Source: Kordia sp050633145
GTDB taxonomy: Bacteria; Bacteroidota; Bacteroidia; Flavobacteriales; Flavobacteriaceae
Direction: 5' to 3'
Length of the DNA stretch: 64,000 bases
Assembly: GCF_050633145.1 (NCBI RefSeq)
Contig: NZ_JBOEFY010000030.1
Span: forward strand, 1 to 64,000
The notes under the pieces: generated by a model
Databases searched by the model: none
Seen by the model: the letters and a program-made list of their open reading frames with translations, nothing else
Told to the model about the DNA's origin: nothing
Translations under genes and position numbers: made by a program
Shown here: piece after piece, positions 1 to 6,897 of the stretch
Numbering within the stretch: the first letter of the stretch is position 1
How the letters are laid out: every line of letters starts with the position of its first letter

Positions 1-244
1 AGTCAACGTGTGCATAGTGACGATTTGCAGTTTGGTACTCTACGTGAGAAGTATTAATTGTAATACCTCTTTCTTTTTCCTCAGGAGCGTTATCGATAGT
101 ATCGAAATCTCTTGCCTCAGAAAGACCAGCATCAGCTAATACTTTAGTAATAGCAGCTGTTAAAGTAGTTTTACCGTGATCTACGTGTCCAATAGTACCA
201 ATATTTAAGTGCGGTTTGGAACGATCAAAAGTTTCCTTTGCCAT
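1..244 (-). CDS. tuf: Elongation factor Tu (partial, N-terminal 81 residues)
   Basis: Translation GTPase that delivers aminoacyl-tRNA to the ribosome in the cytoplasm. Reading the minus strand from the ATG at 244 gives MAKETFDRSKPHLNIGTIGH followed by VDHGKTT, the P-loop of EF-Tu, and a switch I region with EEKERGITINTSH. The gene runs off the left edge, so only the first part of the GTPase domain is present. It lies directly downstream of four tRNA genes on the same strand, the arrangement of a tRNA-tufB operon. Identification is secure; only the length is unknown. Confidence 0.98.
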   Translation of the reverse strand, partial: MAKETFDRSKPHLNIGTIGHVDHGKTTLTAAITKVLADAGLSEARDFDTIDNAPEEKERGITINTSHVEYQTANRHYAHVD

Positions 245-301
245 GATTTAATAATTTTTTAATCTTAGTTATATATTAGTGTTCAATTTATACATTCTAT
301 G

Positions 302-373
302 AGCCAATGACGGGATTTGAACCCGTGGCCTCTTCCTTACCAAGGAAACGCTCTACCCCTGAGCTACACCGGC
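302..373 (-). tRNA. tRNA-Thr (GGT anticodon)
   Basis: The minus strand folds into a cloverleaf with acceptor stem GCCGGTG/CATTGGC, a D arm GCTC...GAGC, an anticodon stem TTTCC/GGAAG with loop TTGGTAA (anticodon GGT), and a T arm with GGTTCAAATCC. CCA is not encoded. It is the last tRNA before tuf. Confidence 0.96.
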
Positions 374-386
374 AAGAAATATATAG

Positions 387-459
387 AGCGAAAGACCGGG
401 TTCGAACCGGCGACATTCAGCTTGGAAGGCTGACGCTCTACCAACTGAGCTACTTTCGC
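387..459 (-). tRNA. tRNA-Gly (TCC anticodon)
   Basis: Minus-strand cloverleaf with acceptor stem GCGAAAG/CTTTCGC, anticodon stem CAGC/GCTG with loop carrying TCC, and T arm GGTTCGAACCC. CCA is not encoded. Third tRNA of the tRNA-tuf cluster. Confidence 0.96.
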
Positions 460-470
460 TTTTTATTTAG

Positions 471-552
<82 letters not shown>

Positions 553-625
553 AATAAATTATCAATATTTCAAATTTCTTAGCTATAAGCCAGAAGCTCA
601 CTCTTCTTTTTTTATTTACTTTTTG

Positions 626-699
626 AGCCGATGGAGGGACTCGAACCCACGACCTGCTGATTACAAATCAGCTGCTCTAGCCAGCTGAGCTACATCGGC
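626..699 (-). tRNA. tRNA-Thr (TGT anticodon)
   Basis: Minus-strand cloverleaf, acceptor GCCGATG/CATCGGC, anticodon stem CTGAT/ATCAG with anticodon TGT, T arm GGTTCGAGTCC. First tRNA of the cluster, just downstream of the promoter at 739-768. The order Thr(TGT)-Tyr-Gly-Thr(GGT)-tuf is the same as the thrU-tyrU-glyT-thrT-tufB operon of E. coli. Confidence 0.97.
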
Positions 700-708
700 T
701 TTTGCTCA

Positions 709-736
709 TAAAAAAAGCCCGCTATTTCTAACGGAC
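709..736 (-). terminator. Hairpin terminator downstream of hpf
   Basis: On the minus strand GTCCGTTA-GAAA-TAGCGGGC forms an 8-bp stem (two G-T pairs) with a GAAA tetraloop and is followed by a run of eight T. It ends xerC-hpf transcription before the tRNA operon. Confidence 0.75.
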
Positions 737-738
737 TG

Positions 739-768
739 CAAATGTATAGATTATTTTATTTAATCAAA
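739..768 (-). promoter_or_regulatory. Promoter of the tRNA-tuf operon
   Basis: The minus strand shows TTTG (765-768), an 18-nt spacer and TACATTTG (739-746), matching the flavobacterial consensus TTTG-N18-TAnnTTTG. Transcription should start near 733, inside the left arm of the hpf terminator. Confidence 0.7.
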
Positions 769-793
769 ACTATTTTTAATTTTTTTTTACTCA

Positions 794-1102
794 TCAATGC
801 GTTCGTACTTTTTCTTTTCTTTTTAGTAGCGCTCTTTGTAATGTATTTGTAGCTTCATCTATGGCTTCTTCAAAGCTTCTGCATTGTTTTTTTACCATTA
901 AATCATCTCCAGGGATATTCACTCTCACATCTGCAATTTTATTTTCTTTCGCACTTGTGTTTTCTACCTTCAAATAGACATCAGCATCTATGATTTTATC
1001 ATAGTATGTTTCTAGTTTATCCATTTTTCTTTGAATGAAATCTACTAACTTACGATCTACCGTAAAGTTTACGGACTGCATGTTTACTTTCATACGCGGC
1101 AT
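794..1102 (-). CDS. hpf: Ribosome hibernation-promoting factor (short HPF/RaiA family)
   Basis: Binds the small ribosomal subunit in slow growth and blocks translation. The 102-residue product matches the short HPF fold: MKVNMQSVNFTVDRKLVDFI at the N-terminus, DVYLKVENTSAKENKIADVRV in the middle (beta strands), and a basic C-terminal helix ending in LLKRKEKVRTH. The dimerisation domain of long HPF is absent. The open frame begins three codons upstream of MKVNMQSVNF, and that methionine (1093) is an equally good start because family members usually begin there. It follows xerC by 43 nt on the same strand, a pairing common in Flavobacteriia, so the two are probably cotranscribed. Terminated by the hairpin at 709-736. 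Confidence 0.93.
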   Translation of the reverse strand: MPRMKVNMQSVNFTVDRKLVDFIQRKMDKLETYYDKIIDADVYLKVENTSAKENKIADVRVNIPGDDLMVKKQCRSFEEAIDEATNTLQRALLKRKEKVRTH

Positions 1103-1145
1103 TTTTATAGGTTATATTTTAGGTTTTTGCTGTTTGTTTAAAAGA

Positions 1146-2033
1146 TTACTTTTTGTTTCTAGGATGCGCTTTGGCATATACATTTTTAAGTTCAGCTAAA
1201 CTGTTATGTGTATATACTTGTGTTGAAGCGAGGCTAGCATGGCCAAGTAATTCTTTTACAGCATTTAAGTCTGCACCTTGATTTAATAAGTGAGTCGCAA
1301 AGGTATGTCTCAGAATATGCGGACTCTTTTTTACTTTCGTAGATGCTATACTAAAATAATCATTTATTAAACGATATACAAGATTCGGATAGATTTTATT
1401 TCCTTTTCCAGTTAAAAATAATTCTTCTTTTTGATGCACATCAACTGGTTTCCTATATGAATCATATTCTTTTAATTGATTTTCTAGCTTACCTAATAAT
1501 GGAACAATGCGCTCTTTGTTTCTTTTACCTAGTATTCGAATTGTTTTTGCAGCGTAATCTATATCTGATAGTTTTAGATTGATTAGTTCTGCTTTTCGCA
1601 TTCCTGTAGCATAAAACATTTCAATAATTGTTTTATTTCTTACTCCCTCATAATCATTTGTAAAGCTTATATCAACCAATACCGTTTCCATTTCCTTTTC
1701 TGAGAATGGTACTTGTACTTTTTTAGCTGTTTTTAAAGCTTTATGTTTTACTAACGGATTGATTTCTATTTGTTTTGTTTTGAGTAAGTACTTATAAAAC
1801 GTTTTAAGCGATGATATTTTTCGATTGATCGTCGCGTTTTGCAAACCACTTTCCACCAAAGAAACTATCCAATTTCGAATTTGCACATAGTGTATGTTTG
1901 TTATATCGTCATCTTCATATTCTTCTTTACAGAAATCTGAAAAAGAACACAAATCGTTTTCATACGCTGTTATCGTATGTACTGAATAGTTCTTTTCAAG
2001 TTTTAGATATTCTATAAAAGAGGTGAAGGGCAT
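1146..2033 (-). CDS. xerC: Tyrosine recombinase XerC-type
   Basis: Site-specific recombinase that resolves chromosome dimers at dif. The 295-residue protein has an N-terminal SAM-like core-binding domain (about 1-90) and a C-terminal catalytic domain with all active-site residues visible: R146 in ATGMRKAEL, H239 and R242 in HILRHTFATH, H265 in LLGHASL and the nucleophile Y274 in STQVYTH. Length and neighbours (hpf, tuf) are those of the housekeeping enzyme, not of an element integrase, and no attachment repeats are nearby. XerC versus XerD assignment is by similarity of the flavobacterial protein and is less certain than the family. The leader just upstream is a purine-rich AAC repeat without Shine-Dalgarno. 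Confidence 0.93.
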   Translation of the reverse strand: MPFTSFIEYLKLEKNYSVHTITAYENDLCSFSDFCKEEYEDDDITNIHYVQIRNWIVSLVESGLQNATINRKISSLKTFYKYLLKTKQIEINPLVKHKALKTAKKVQVPFSEKEMETVLVDISFTNDYEGVRNKTIIEMFYATGMRKAELINLKLSDIDYAAKTIRILGKRNKERIVPLLGKLENQLKEYDSYRKPVDVHQKEELFLTGKGNKIYPNLVYRLINDYFSIASTKVKKSPHILRHTFATHLLNQGADLNAVKELLGHASLASTQVYTHNSLAELKNVYAKAHPRNKK

Positions 2034-2175
2034 TTGTTGTTGTTGTTTGTTGTTTGTTGTTTGTTAAGTTGTTTATACAATTTTTAAATCAAAGTGTAAA
2101 CTTTTAAACTTTACATTTTTTTGATTGTTGATTTAAAGTTACTAAACTAAATGCTATGATTTAAATTATAGGTAT

Positions 2176-2206
2176 AAAAAAAGGTTTCCGTTATGGAAAC
2201 CTTTTT
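2176..2206 (-). terminator. rpsU terminator
   Basis: AAAAAGGTTTCC-GTTAT-GGAAACCTTTTT forms a 12-bp stem with U runs on both strands. It sits just beyond the rpsU stop codon and upstream of xerC. Confidence 0.88.
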
Positions 2207-2224
2207 AAGTTTTGTGAGAGCATC

Positions 2225-2419
2225 TTAAATTTCTTCTTGATCTCTAAGGTGCTGTATGTATTGCGCTTTTTGTATTTGCGCTCTACGAGCTACTGACGGC
2301 TTTGTGAAATGCTTTCTAGCTCTTAACTGACGCATTCCCCCTGTACGATCAAATTTTCTTTTGAAACGTTTCAGCGCTCTGTCTATATTTTCTCCTTCTT
2401 TTACTGGTATAATTAACAT
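2225..2419 (-). CDS. rpsU: 30S ribosomal protein bS21
   Basis: Small-subunit ribosomal protein located near the 3' end of 16S rRNA. The 64-residue product MLIIPVKEGENIDRALKRFK continues with the basic FDRTGGMRQLRARKHFTKPS region typical of bS21. The open frame extends 13 codons further upstream, but the start at 2419 is fixed by homology and by a perfect AGGAGG (2429-2434) nine bases before it. Such a Shine-Dalgarno is exceptional in this window. In Flavobacterium bS21 helps to sequester the anti-Shine-Dalgarno, so a strong site on rpsU itself fits known autogenous control. Monocistronic, with its own promoter and terminator. Confidence 0.97.
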   Translation of the reverse strand: MLIIPVKEGENIDRALKRFKRKFDRTGGMRQLRARKHFTKPSVARRAQIQKAQYIQHLRDQEEI

Positions 2420-2428
2420 AGTACTTAA

Positions 2429-2434
2429 CCTCCT
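2429..2434 (-). promoter_or_regulatory. Perfect Shine-Dalgarno sequence of rpsU
   Basis: AGGAGG on the minus strand, 9 nt before the ATG at 2419. Nearly every other gene in the window lacks such a site. It decides the start and is the likely handle for autoregulation by bS21. Confidence 0.85.
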
Positions 2435-2455
2435 CTCTTTTAGATTTTGTGGGTG

Positions 2456-2485
2456 CAAATATACAGACTATTTTTTAATTTCAAA
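2456..2485 (-). promoter_or_regulatory. rpsU promoter
   Basis: Minus strand TTTG (2482-2485), 18-nt spacer, TATATTTG (2456-2463): a complete match to the flavobacterial housekeeping consensus. Expected 5' leader is about 30 nt and contains the Shine-Dalgarno. Confidence 0.75.
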
Positions 2486-2505
2486 TAGTTTATGTATTTA
2501 TTTTG

Positions 2506-2590
2506 CATTAGCGATAGAGGCGGCATCCTCACGATTTTCTCGTGAGATATAGCCGAAAGCGCGGCCGCATTTTCTGCGGAATGCCATTAT
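2506..2590 (+). ncRNA. Structured RNA-like element with two UUUUC-loop hairpins (possible Flavo-1-type motif)
   Basis: A locally GC-rich block in an AT-rich gap. Plus strand: GCGATAGAGGCGGCATC, hairpin CTCACGA-TTTTC-TCGTGAG (2528-2546), GATATAGCCGAAAGCGC, then hairpin CCGCA-TTTTC-TGCGG (2565-2579). The GGCATC and GATATAGCCGAAAGC boxes flank the first hairpin as in a recurrent flavobacterial intergenic motif I associate with the Flavo-1 RNA family; that name is from memory and could not be verified. It may equally be a mobile palindromic repeat. No open frame crosses it. Confidence 0.45.
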
Positions 2591-2703
2591 TGCTCTTTTG
2601 TTCATTCGTCCATTTGTGAATTTGTTTACTTATTGTTGTGGGTAGGTTTATTTATTGATTGTTGATAAACTAACTAATTCCTAACACCCAAAACCCGCAT
2701 CAT

Positions 2704-4086
2704 TTATTTTACAGACCAAACGGTATAACTTTTTGGTGGTGCTTGAATTTTAACCCATTTTCCTCCTTGTGTTACAGGCTCCCAATTGGAATGCCCTGTA
2801 TAGTCTTTGATGCGCGTATTAGACCAATTGGTTTCTACCCAACGCTCTTGCCAGTTGTTAGAGTTGTTGATATACACAACTAAACCTGCGGCATTGTATC
2901 CATTTCTCCTAGCAACATATTCGTCGTTGTCTGTATATAGGATTGATGTGTTTCCGCTAGCAAGGTTGTTGTGAATCCATATTAGATTGTTTAAGCGCTC
3001 TTTGTTTAACCATTCTTCATAGTCGCGGTAAAAGAGTGTTGGATAGCCTTCATGCGTTAGTATGTACGCATACGCGAGAATTTTGTTGTTGATAATTTCA
3101 TCTGTATCATGGTTTGCTACAAAGGTGACCGCTTTTGATGCGTTACGCTTCCATAACATATCATCATTGAGTCTGTTTAGATTGTTTCCTTGAAAAGCAT
3201 CTCGCATTCTGTAATAGCAAGCAAAGTCGAACGCACTTGATTCCGCTTGTCCAGCCCACCAATCGAGTGTTGCTGCATTTCCATCCCAATATTCTCCTAC
3301 AGAGAATCCGCCAGCAGCATTTTTGAAGTCTTTTACAACCCACGGTGCAAATCCTTTTACATAGTCGAAACGCCAACCATCAAACCCTACTACATTTTTA
3401 TAGTATTTTGCGACTGAGTTTGAATTGTTCCAGAGCCAATCTTGCACATAGGTTTTGTGATGACATAAGTCTGCAAACCCGCCAAATACACCTTCGTCAT
3501 TGGCATGATAATCATTTGGATGAAAGTCATAGTAGGTTCTGTTGAACATTCCAGACATCGGTTGATAATCTGTATACGTGTTTGTTCCTTTGAATGGATT
3601 GTACTCACTATCTCCTCCACTGTTGTGATTTAAGACGATATCTGCAATGACACTTAATCGATTGTTGTGTGCTGTATTTATAAGACTTTGCAATTCGGCT
3701 GTAGAACCAAAACGTGTTTCTATACTTCCCATTTGATTGTATTCTCCAAAGTCAAAGTAGTCAAATGGATCGTATCCCATGGAGAAAGGTCCGTTTTGTG
3801 CTTTGGAAGCTGGCGGAAGCCAAATTGCGTCGATCCCTGCATTGCTCCAATCGGCTACTTTTCCTTTTACAACATTCCACCACGTTCCACCTGCTGGCAC
3901 ATCCCAATAGAATGCTTGCATCATAACACCTGAACCAATTGGTTTTAGATTGGATCTATTTTTTGCCGTGATAGTTTGTTTTGTAGGTTCTTTGCTTTGT
4001 TCATTTTCTGAAGCAATTTCGTCTTTTGAACAGCTTATGATACATAAACTAATCAACAAGAAGTAGAAAATTTGATTTTTTTTCAT
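2704..4086 (-). CDS. Alpha-amylase lipoprotein, glycoside hydrolase family 13
   Basis: Predicted to hydrolyse alpha-1,4-glucans at the cell surface. The 460-residue protein starts with a type II signal peptide (lipobox IISC, Cys19). A (beta/alpha)8 domain follows with the GH13 signatures MGYDPFDYFDFGEYNQ, DIVLNHNSGG (about 149-158), GWRFDYVKG with nucleophile D241, GEYWD with acid/base E265, and VANHDTDE with D327; a short C-terminal beta domain ends the protein. The conserved regions resemble the archaeal-type GH13_7 amylases. It stands alone: no SusC/SusD, regulator or other glycosidase is adjacent, so it is not part of a visible polysaccharide utilisation locus. Confidence 0.93.
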   Translation of the reverse strand: MKKNQIFYFLLISLCIISCSKDEIASENEQSKEPTKQTITAKNRSNLKPIGSGVMMQAFYWDVPAGGTWWNVVKGKVADWSNAGIDAIWLPPASKAQNGPFSMGYDPFDYFDFGEYNQMGSIETRFGSTAELQSLINTAHNNRLSVIADIVLNHNSGGDSEYNPFKGTNTYTDYQPMSGMFNRTYYDFHPNDYHANDEGVFGGFADLCHHKTYVQDWLWNNSNSVAKYYKNVVGFDGWRFDYVKGFAPWVVKDFKNAAGGFSVGEYWDGNAATLDWWAGQAESSAFDFACYYRMRDAFQGNNLNRLNDDMLWKRNASKAVTFVANHDTDEIINNKILAYAYILTHEGYPTLFYRDYEEWLNKERLNNLIWIHNNLASGNTSILYTDNDEYVARRNGYNAAGLVVYINNSNNWQERWVETNWSNTRIKDYTGHSNWEPVTQGGKWVKIQAPPKSYTVWSVK

Positions 4087-4238
4087 GTCTGGTTTGGTTA
4101 TAAATATTAGTATTCTTTTTCAATGTAAATATTTATTTCAGCATGTTATAATCATCTATTTAACGCAAACGTTTTCGTGTTGATAAGTTTTTTATTTATA
4201 TGGTTTTACCGTAAGTATTGGGCTTCACTTTAACCCAT

Positions 4239-4269
4239 AAAAAAAGATCACTTGTTATAGTGATCTTTT
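4239..4269 (-). terminator. Terminator downstream of the acyl-CoA dehydrogenase gene
   Basis: AAAAGATCAC-TTGTTATA-GTGATCTTTT, a 10-bp stem with T runs on both strands. It lies 290 bp past the dehydrogenase stop, beyond the duplicated gene tails and the dispersed repeat. Confidence 0.75.
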
Positions 4270-4287
4270 GATTTTACGATTTGTTTT

Positions 4288-4360
4288 CCGAAGTACTTCT
4301 CGATACTATTTTCTTTCATTTCGACTCCGCTCAATGTGCAAAAAATCACTCGAAGTGACG
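4288..4360 (-). repeat. Dispersed repeat, families A and B nested
   Basis: AAGTACTTCTCGATAC ... CACTCGAAGTGACG, the reverse of the family A element also seen at 23734, 24563 and 47506. A family B core (ATTTCGACTCCGCTCAATG) sits inside it, so one element appears inserted into the other. Confidence 0.75.
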
Positions 4361-4383
4361 TGTAGCTTTTCATGAGTGTCTCT

Positions 4384-4608
4384 TATGTTGCAGGCTTATA
4401 GTCCTTTCCGTCAATAATCATTTTGGCGATAATCTTTTTTTGAAATTTTCGCAAAATGATTTTAAACTAACTATGTTGCAGGCTTATAGTCTTTTCCGTC
4501 AATAATCATTTTGGCGATAATCTTTTTTTGAAATTTTCGCAAAATGATTTTAAACTAACTATGTTGCAGGCTTATAGTCCTTTCCGTCAATAATCATTTT
4601 AGCGATAA
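4384..4608 (-). repeat. 88-bp tandem repeat made from the 3' end of the acyl-CoA dehydrogenase gene
   Basis: Two near-identical 88-bp units (4384-4471 and 4472-4559) lie downstream of the gene. Each begins with a copy of the last 48 or so coding bases (4560-4608) and continues with an inverted copy of AATCATTTT, so each unit can form a stem AATCATTTTG(G)CGA/TCGCAAAATGATT. Confidence 0.9.
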
Positions 4609-5734
4609 TCTCTCTTAAGATTTCAGACGTTCCGCCACCGATAGGTCCTAAGCGGCTATCACGAAGTAAACGTGCCATTGGGTATTCTTCCATATAACCA
4701 TATCCACCTAGCATTTGCAAACATTGGTACACAACAGTATCTGCCATTTTAGTCGATTGCAATTTAGATATTGTAGCTTCTTTTACTACATATTCTTTTT
4801 TATTTAATCTGTAGGCTACAGTATAGTTATAGGTTTTACAAACTTCAAGTTCTGCTGCCAAGTCTGAAATTGTGTGGCGTAATGCTTGAAATTTGTCGAT
4901 TGTTCTACCAAATGCTTGACGTTCTGACATGTATTGTATAGCATATTCAATCGCGTATTCTGCTCTAGCATGTGCATTGATTCCCATAATGAGTCTTTCT
5001 AATGCAAAATGCTGCATAATGTAAGGGAATCCCATGTTTTCCTCTCCCATTAAGTTTGCTACAGGCACCTCAACATTGTCAAATGCAATTTCGCCAGTAT
5101 CAGAAGCTTTCCAACCTAGTTTGTCTAATTTAGTTGCTGAAATCCCTGGCATGTCACGATCTAACACAAAAATGCTAATTCCTTTGTTTCCAAGTTCAGG
5201 ATTTGTTTTTGCAGCTACTACTAAATAGTCACTATACACACCATTTGTAATGAATGTTTTTGAACCATTTATAATGTACTTGTCTCCTTTTTTAACTGCC
5301 GTAGTACGCATTCCTGCTACATCCGATCCTCCAAAAGGTTCTGTTATACATAAACAACCAATTTTTTCACCTGTGATACTTGGCGTTAAGTAACGTTCTT
5401 TTATATCGTGATTTCCTTCTTTATTTATGTGTGTCATTGCTAAATATGCGTGTGCCCATATAGCTGCTGCAAATCCACCAGAATTGATACGTTGTAGTTC
5501 TTCTAAAAGTATTACTGTATAGAAAAGATCTAAGTCCATTCCGCCATAAGCTTCTGGATAAGCAATTCCAAAGAATCCCATTTCACCAAACTTCTCCCAA
5601 ATAAAGCGTTCTATGGTTCCTGTTTTTTCCCACTTTTCAATGTGTGGAACAACTTCTTTCTTTAAAAAATCTCGTAAACTTTCTCTAAAAAGATGGTGTT
5701 CTTCATTAAAGTACATGCTTTCCATATATGGCAA
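4559..5734 (-). CDS. Acyl-CoA dehydrogenase
   Basis: FAD-dependent alpha,beta-dehydrogenation of an acyl-CoA, in fatty acid or amino acid breakdown. The 391-residue protein has the full family fold: N-terminal helical domain, middle beta domain with CITEPFGGSD (about 130-138), and C-terminal domain with QMLGGYGYMEEYP and GGGTSEILREII. The usual catalytic Glu near the C-terminus is replaced by Gly (IGGGTSEI); instead E246 in FALERLIMG occupies the helix G position used by long-chain and isovaleryl-CoA dehydrogenases. Substrate cannot be told. Methionines at codons 1, 4 and 7 are all possible starts. Its last codons are copied twice downstream. Confidence 0.93.
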   Translation of the reverse strand: MPYMESMYFNEEHHLFRESLRDFLKKEVVPHIEKWEKTGTIERFIWEKFGEMGFFGIAYPEAYGGMDLDLFYTVILLEELQRINSGGFAAAIWAHAYLAMTHINKEGNHDIKERYLTPSITGEKIGCLCITEPFGGSDVAGMRTTAVKKGDKYIINGSKTFITNGVYSDYLVVAAKTNPELGNKGISIFVLDRDMPGISATKLDKLGWKASDTGEIAFDNVEVPVANLMGEENMGFPYIMQHFALERLIMGINAHARAEYAIEYAIQYMSERQAFGRTIDKFQALRHTISDLAAELEVCKTYNYTVAYRLNKKEYVVKEATISKLQSTKMADTVVYQCLQMLGGYGYMEEYPMARLLRDSRLGPIGGGTSEILREIIAKMIIDGKDYKPAT

Positions 5735-5748
5735 TTTTTTTAGTTTTT

Positions 5749-6828
5749 TTATTGAATATGCAAATATACTTCAATTATCTCTATTTTATCCGCTGGAAAG
5801 TTTCGAATTTTTGTCAATTCTTCAAAATTTTTAAATCCTTCACGAAGTGTTCGTTGATTCATAATTTCATCTGCTACCTCATAATTTATATATGGTATTT
5901 TCAGTAACTCCTCCAAAGTACAGGTGTTCAGATTTATTTTTGCAATAGTTGGTTTTTCTAAATAAAAACGTTTCCATAGTTTTTCAATGACTTCTGGCTT
6001 GAGTCCGTATACATCGTCTATTTGTGATTCCGTCACAAATCCACCTAATTTTGTTCTATATTTTACAATTCGTGCAGAGAGTTTTTCACCAATACCATAT
6101 ACTTTTCTAAGTTCTTCTATGCTAGCTTTATTAATATCTATTTTAGAAATCGTTATTTCTCCTATATAAAAACGCTTCCAAACTTTCTGGATTACCTCTG
6201 GTTTTAAACCATATACTTTTTCTAATTGTGATTCTGTTGTAAATCCGCCCAATCTTGTTCGGTATTTTACAATTCGCGCAGAGAGTTTTTCACCAATGCC
6301 GTATACTTTTCTAAGTTCTTCTATGCTAGCTTTATTAATGTCGCTCTTTTTCAGAACAACTCCTTCTTTTTCAAGGTACTTTTTATTAGTATAAGTTGCT
6401 TTCTGTTTTTTACGTTTTACCCATTCGGGGAATTTGAAATAGGGTTTGATTTCGTTTAGTAGCGAATCAGAAACCTTTGTTATTGTTTGAAACTCCTTTG
6501 CTGAGTTTACATATTTATTTGTGGCTCTAAATTCGTGTAGCCTATCTATTTCTTCTGTAGACATACCTAAAGTAAACCCTTTGTAATCGGTGATAAAGTT
6601 TGGATTGAACGGATAGCGTTTTGGCTTCGTGTTTAGTGCAAGTAATTTTAACGAATCAATATGCTGTTGATACGCTACAACTTTTGCATCTGAAAATAGT
6701 TTTGTAGCTGTTTTTGTGGGATTTGTGTAAAAGTAGATTCCTTGCACTATAAAGATTAGGGCTATAATACACAAAATCCCACTTCGTTCTGCTTTGAGAA
6801 ACGTGAAGTGAGATTTTATATTTTTCAT
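5749..6828 (-). CDS. Membrane-anchored helix-hairpin-helix (ComEA-like) protein with duplicated repeat
   Basis: A 359-residue protein with one N-terminal membrane segment (about 17-35) and three helix-hairpin-helix units in its C-terminal half. The first two, starting at D163 and D231, are 68 residues long and almost identical (DINKASIEELRKVYGIGEKL in both); the third (about 299 onward, NLNTCTLEELLKIPYINYEV) is diverged. The units resemble the DNA-binding domain of ComEA, which takes up DNA in transformation, but this topology and length differ from the classic single-domain ComEA, and no other competence gene is near. Role in DNA binding outside the membrane is inference. Its end is 14 nt before the acyl-CoA dehydrogenase start. 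Confidence 0.8.
   Translation of the reverse strand: MKNIKSHFTFLKAERSGILCIIALIFIVQGIYFYTNPTKTATKLFSDAKVVAYQQHIDSLKLLALNTKPKRYPFNPNFITDYKGFTLGMSTEEIDRLHEFRATNKYVNSAKEFQTITKVSDSLLNEIKPYFKFPEWVKRKKQKATYTNKKYLEKEGVVLKKSDINKASIEELRKVYGIGEKLSARIVKYRTRLGGFTTESQLEKVYGLKPEVIQKVWKRFYIGEITISKIDINKASIEELRKVYGIGEKLSARIVKYRTKLGGFVTESQIDDVYGLKPEVIEKLWKRFYLEKPTIAKINLNTCTLEELLKIPYINYEVADEIMNQRTLREGFKNFEELTKIRNFPADKIEIIEVYLHIQ
5761..5768 (-). promoter_or_regulatory. -7 box of the acyl-CoA dehydrogenase promoter
   Basis: TATATTTG on the minus strand, 27 nt before the dehydrogenase start and inside the last codons of the upstream gene. No clear TTTG -33 element is seen. Confidence 0.4.
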
Positions 6829-6897
6829 GTGTTCGATGTTTTAAGTGATCGTCACATGAGTATTTTGGGTGTTTATTATTCTACGATAATCTATAGA

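Larger units (their letters stand above)
4087..4558. other. Intergenic stretch between acyl-CoA dehydrogenase and amylase
   Basis: No gene is supported in these 472 bases. From left to right it holds the amylase upstream region, a terminator (4239-4269), a family A/B dispersed repeat (4288-4360), and two extra copies of the 3' end of the acyl-CoA dehydrogenase gene (4384-4559). Confidence 0.8.

Noticed and set aside
1146..2033. Tyrosine recombinase as a sign of an integrated element
   Set aside because: It has the length, motifs and neighbours of housekeeping XerC; no attachment repeats or mobile genes are near.
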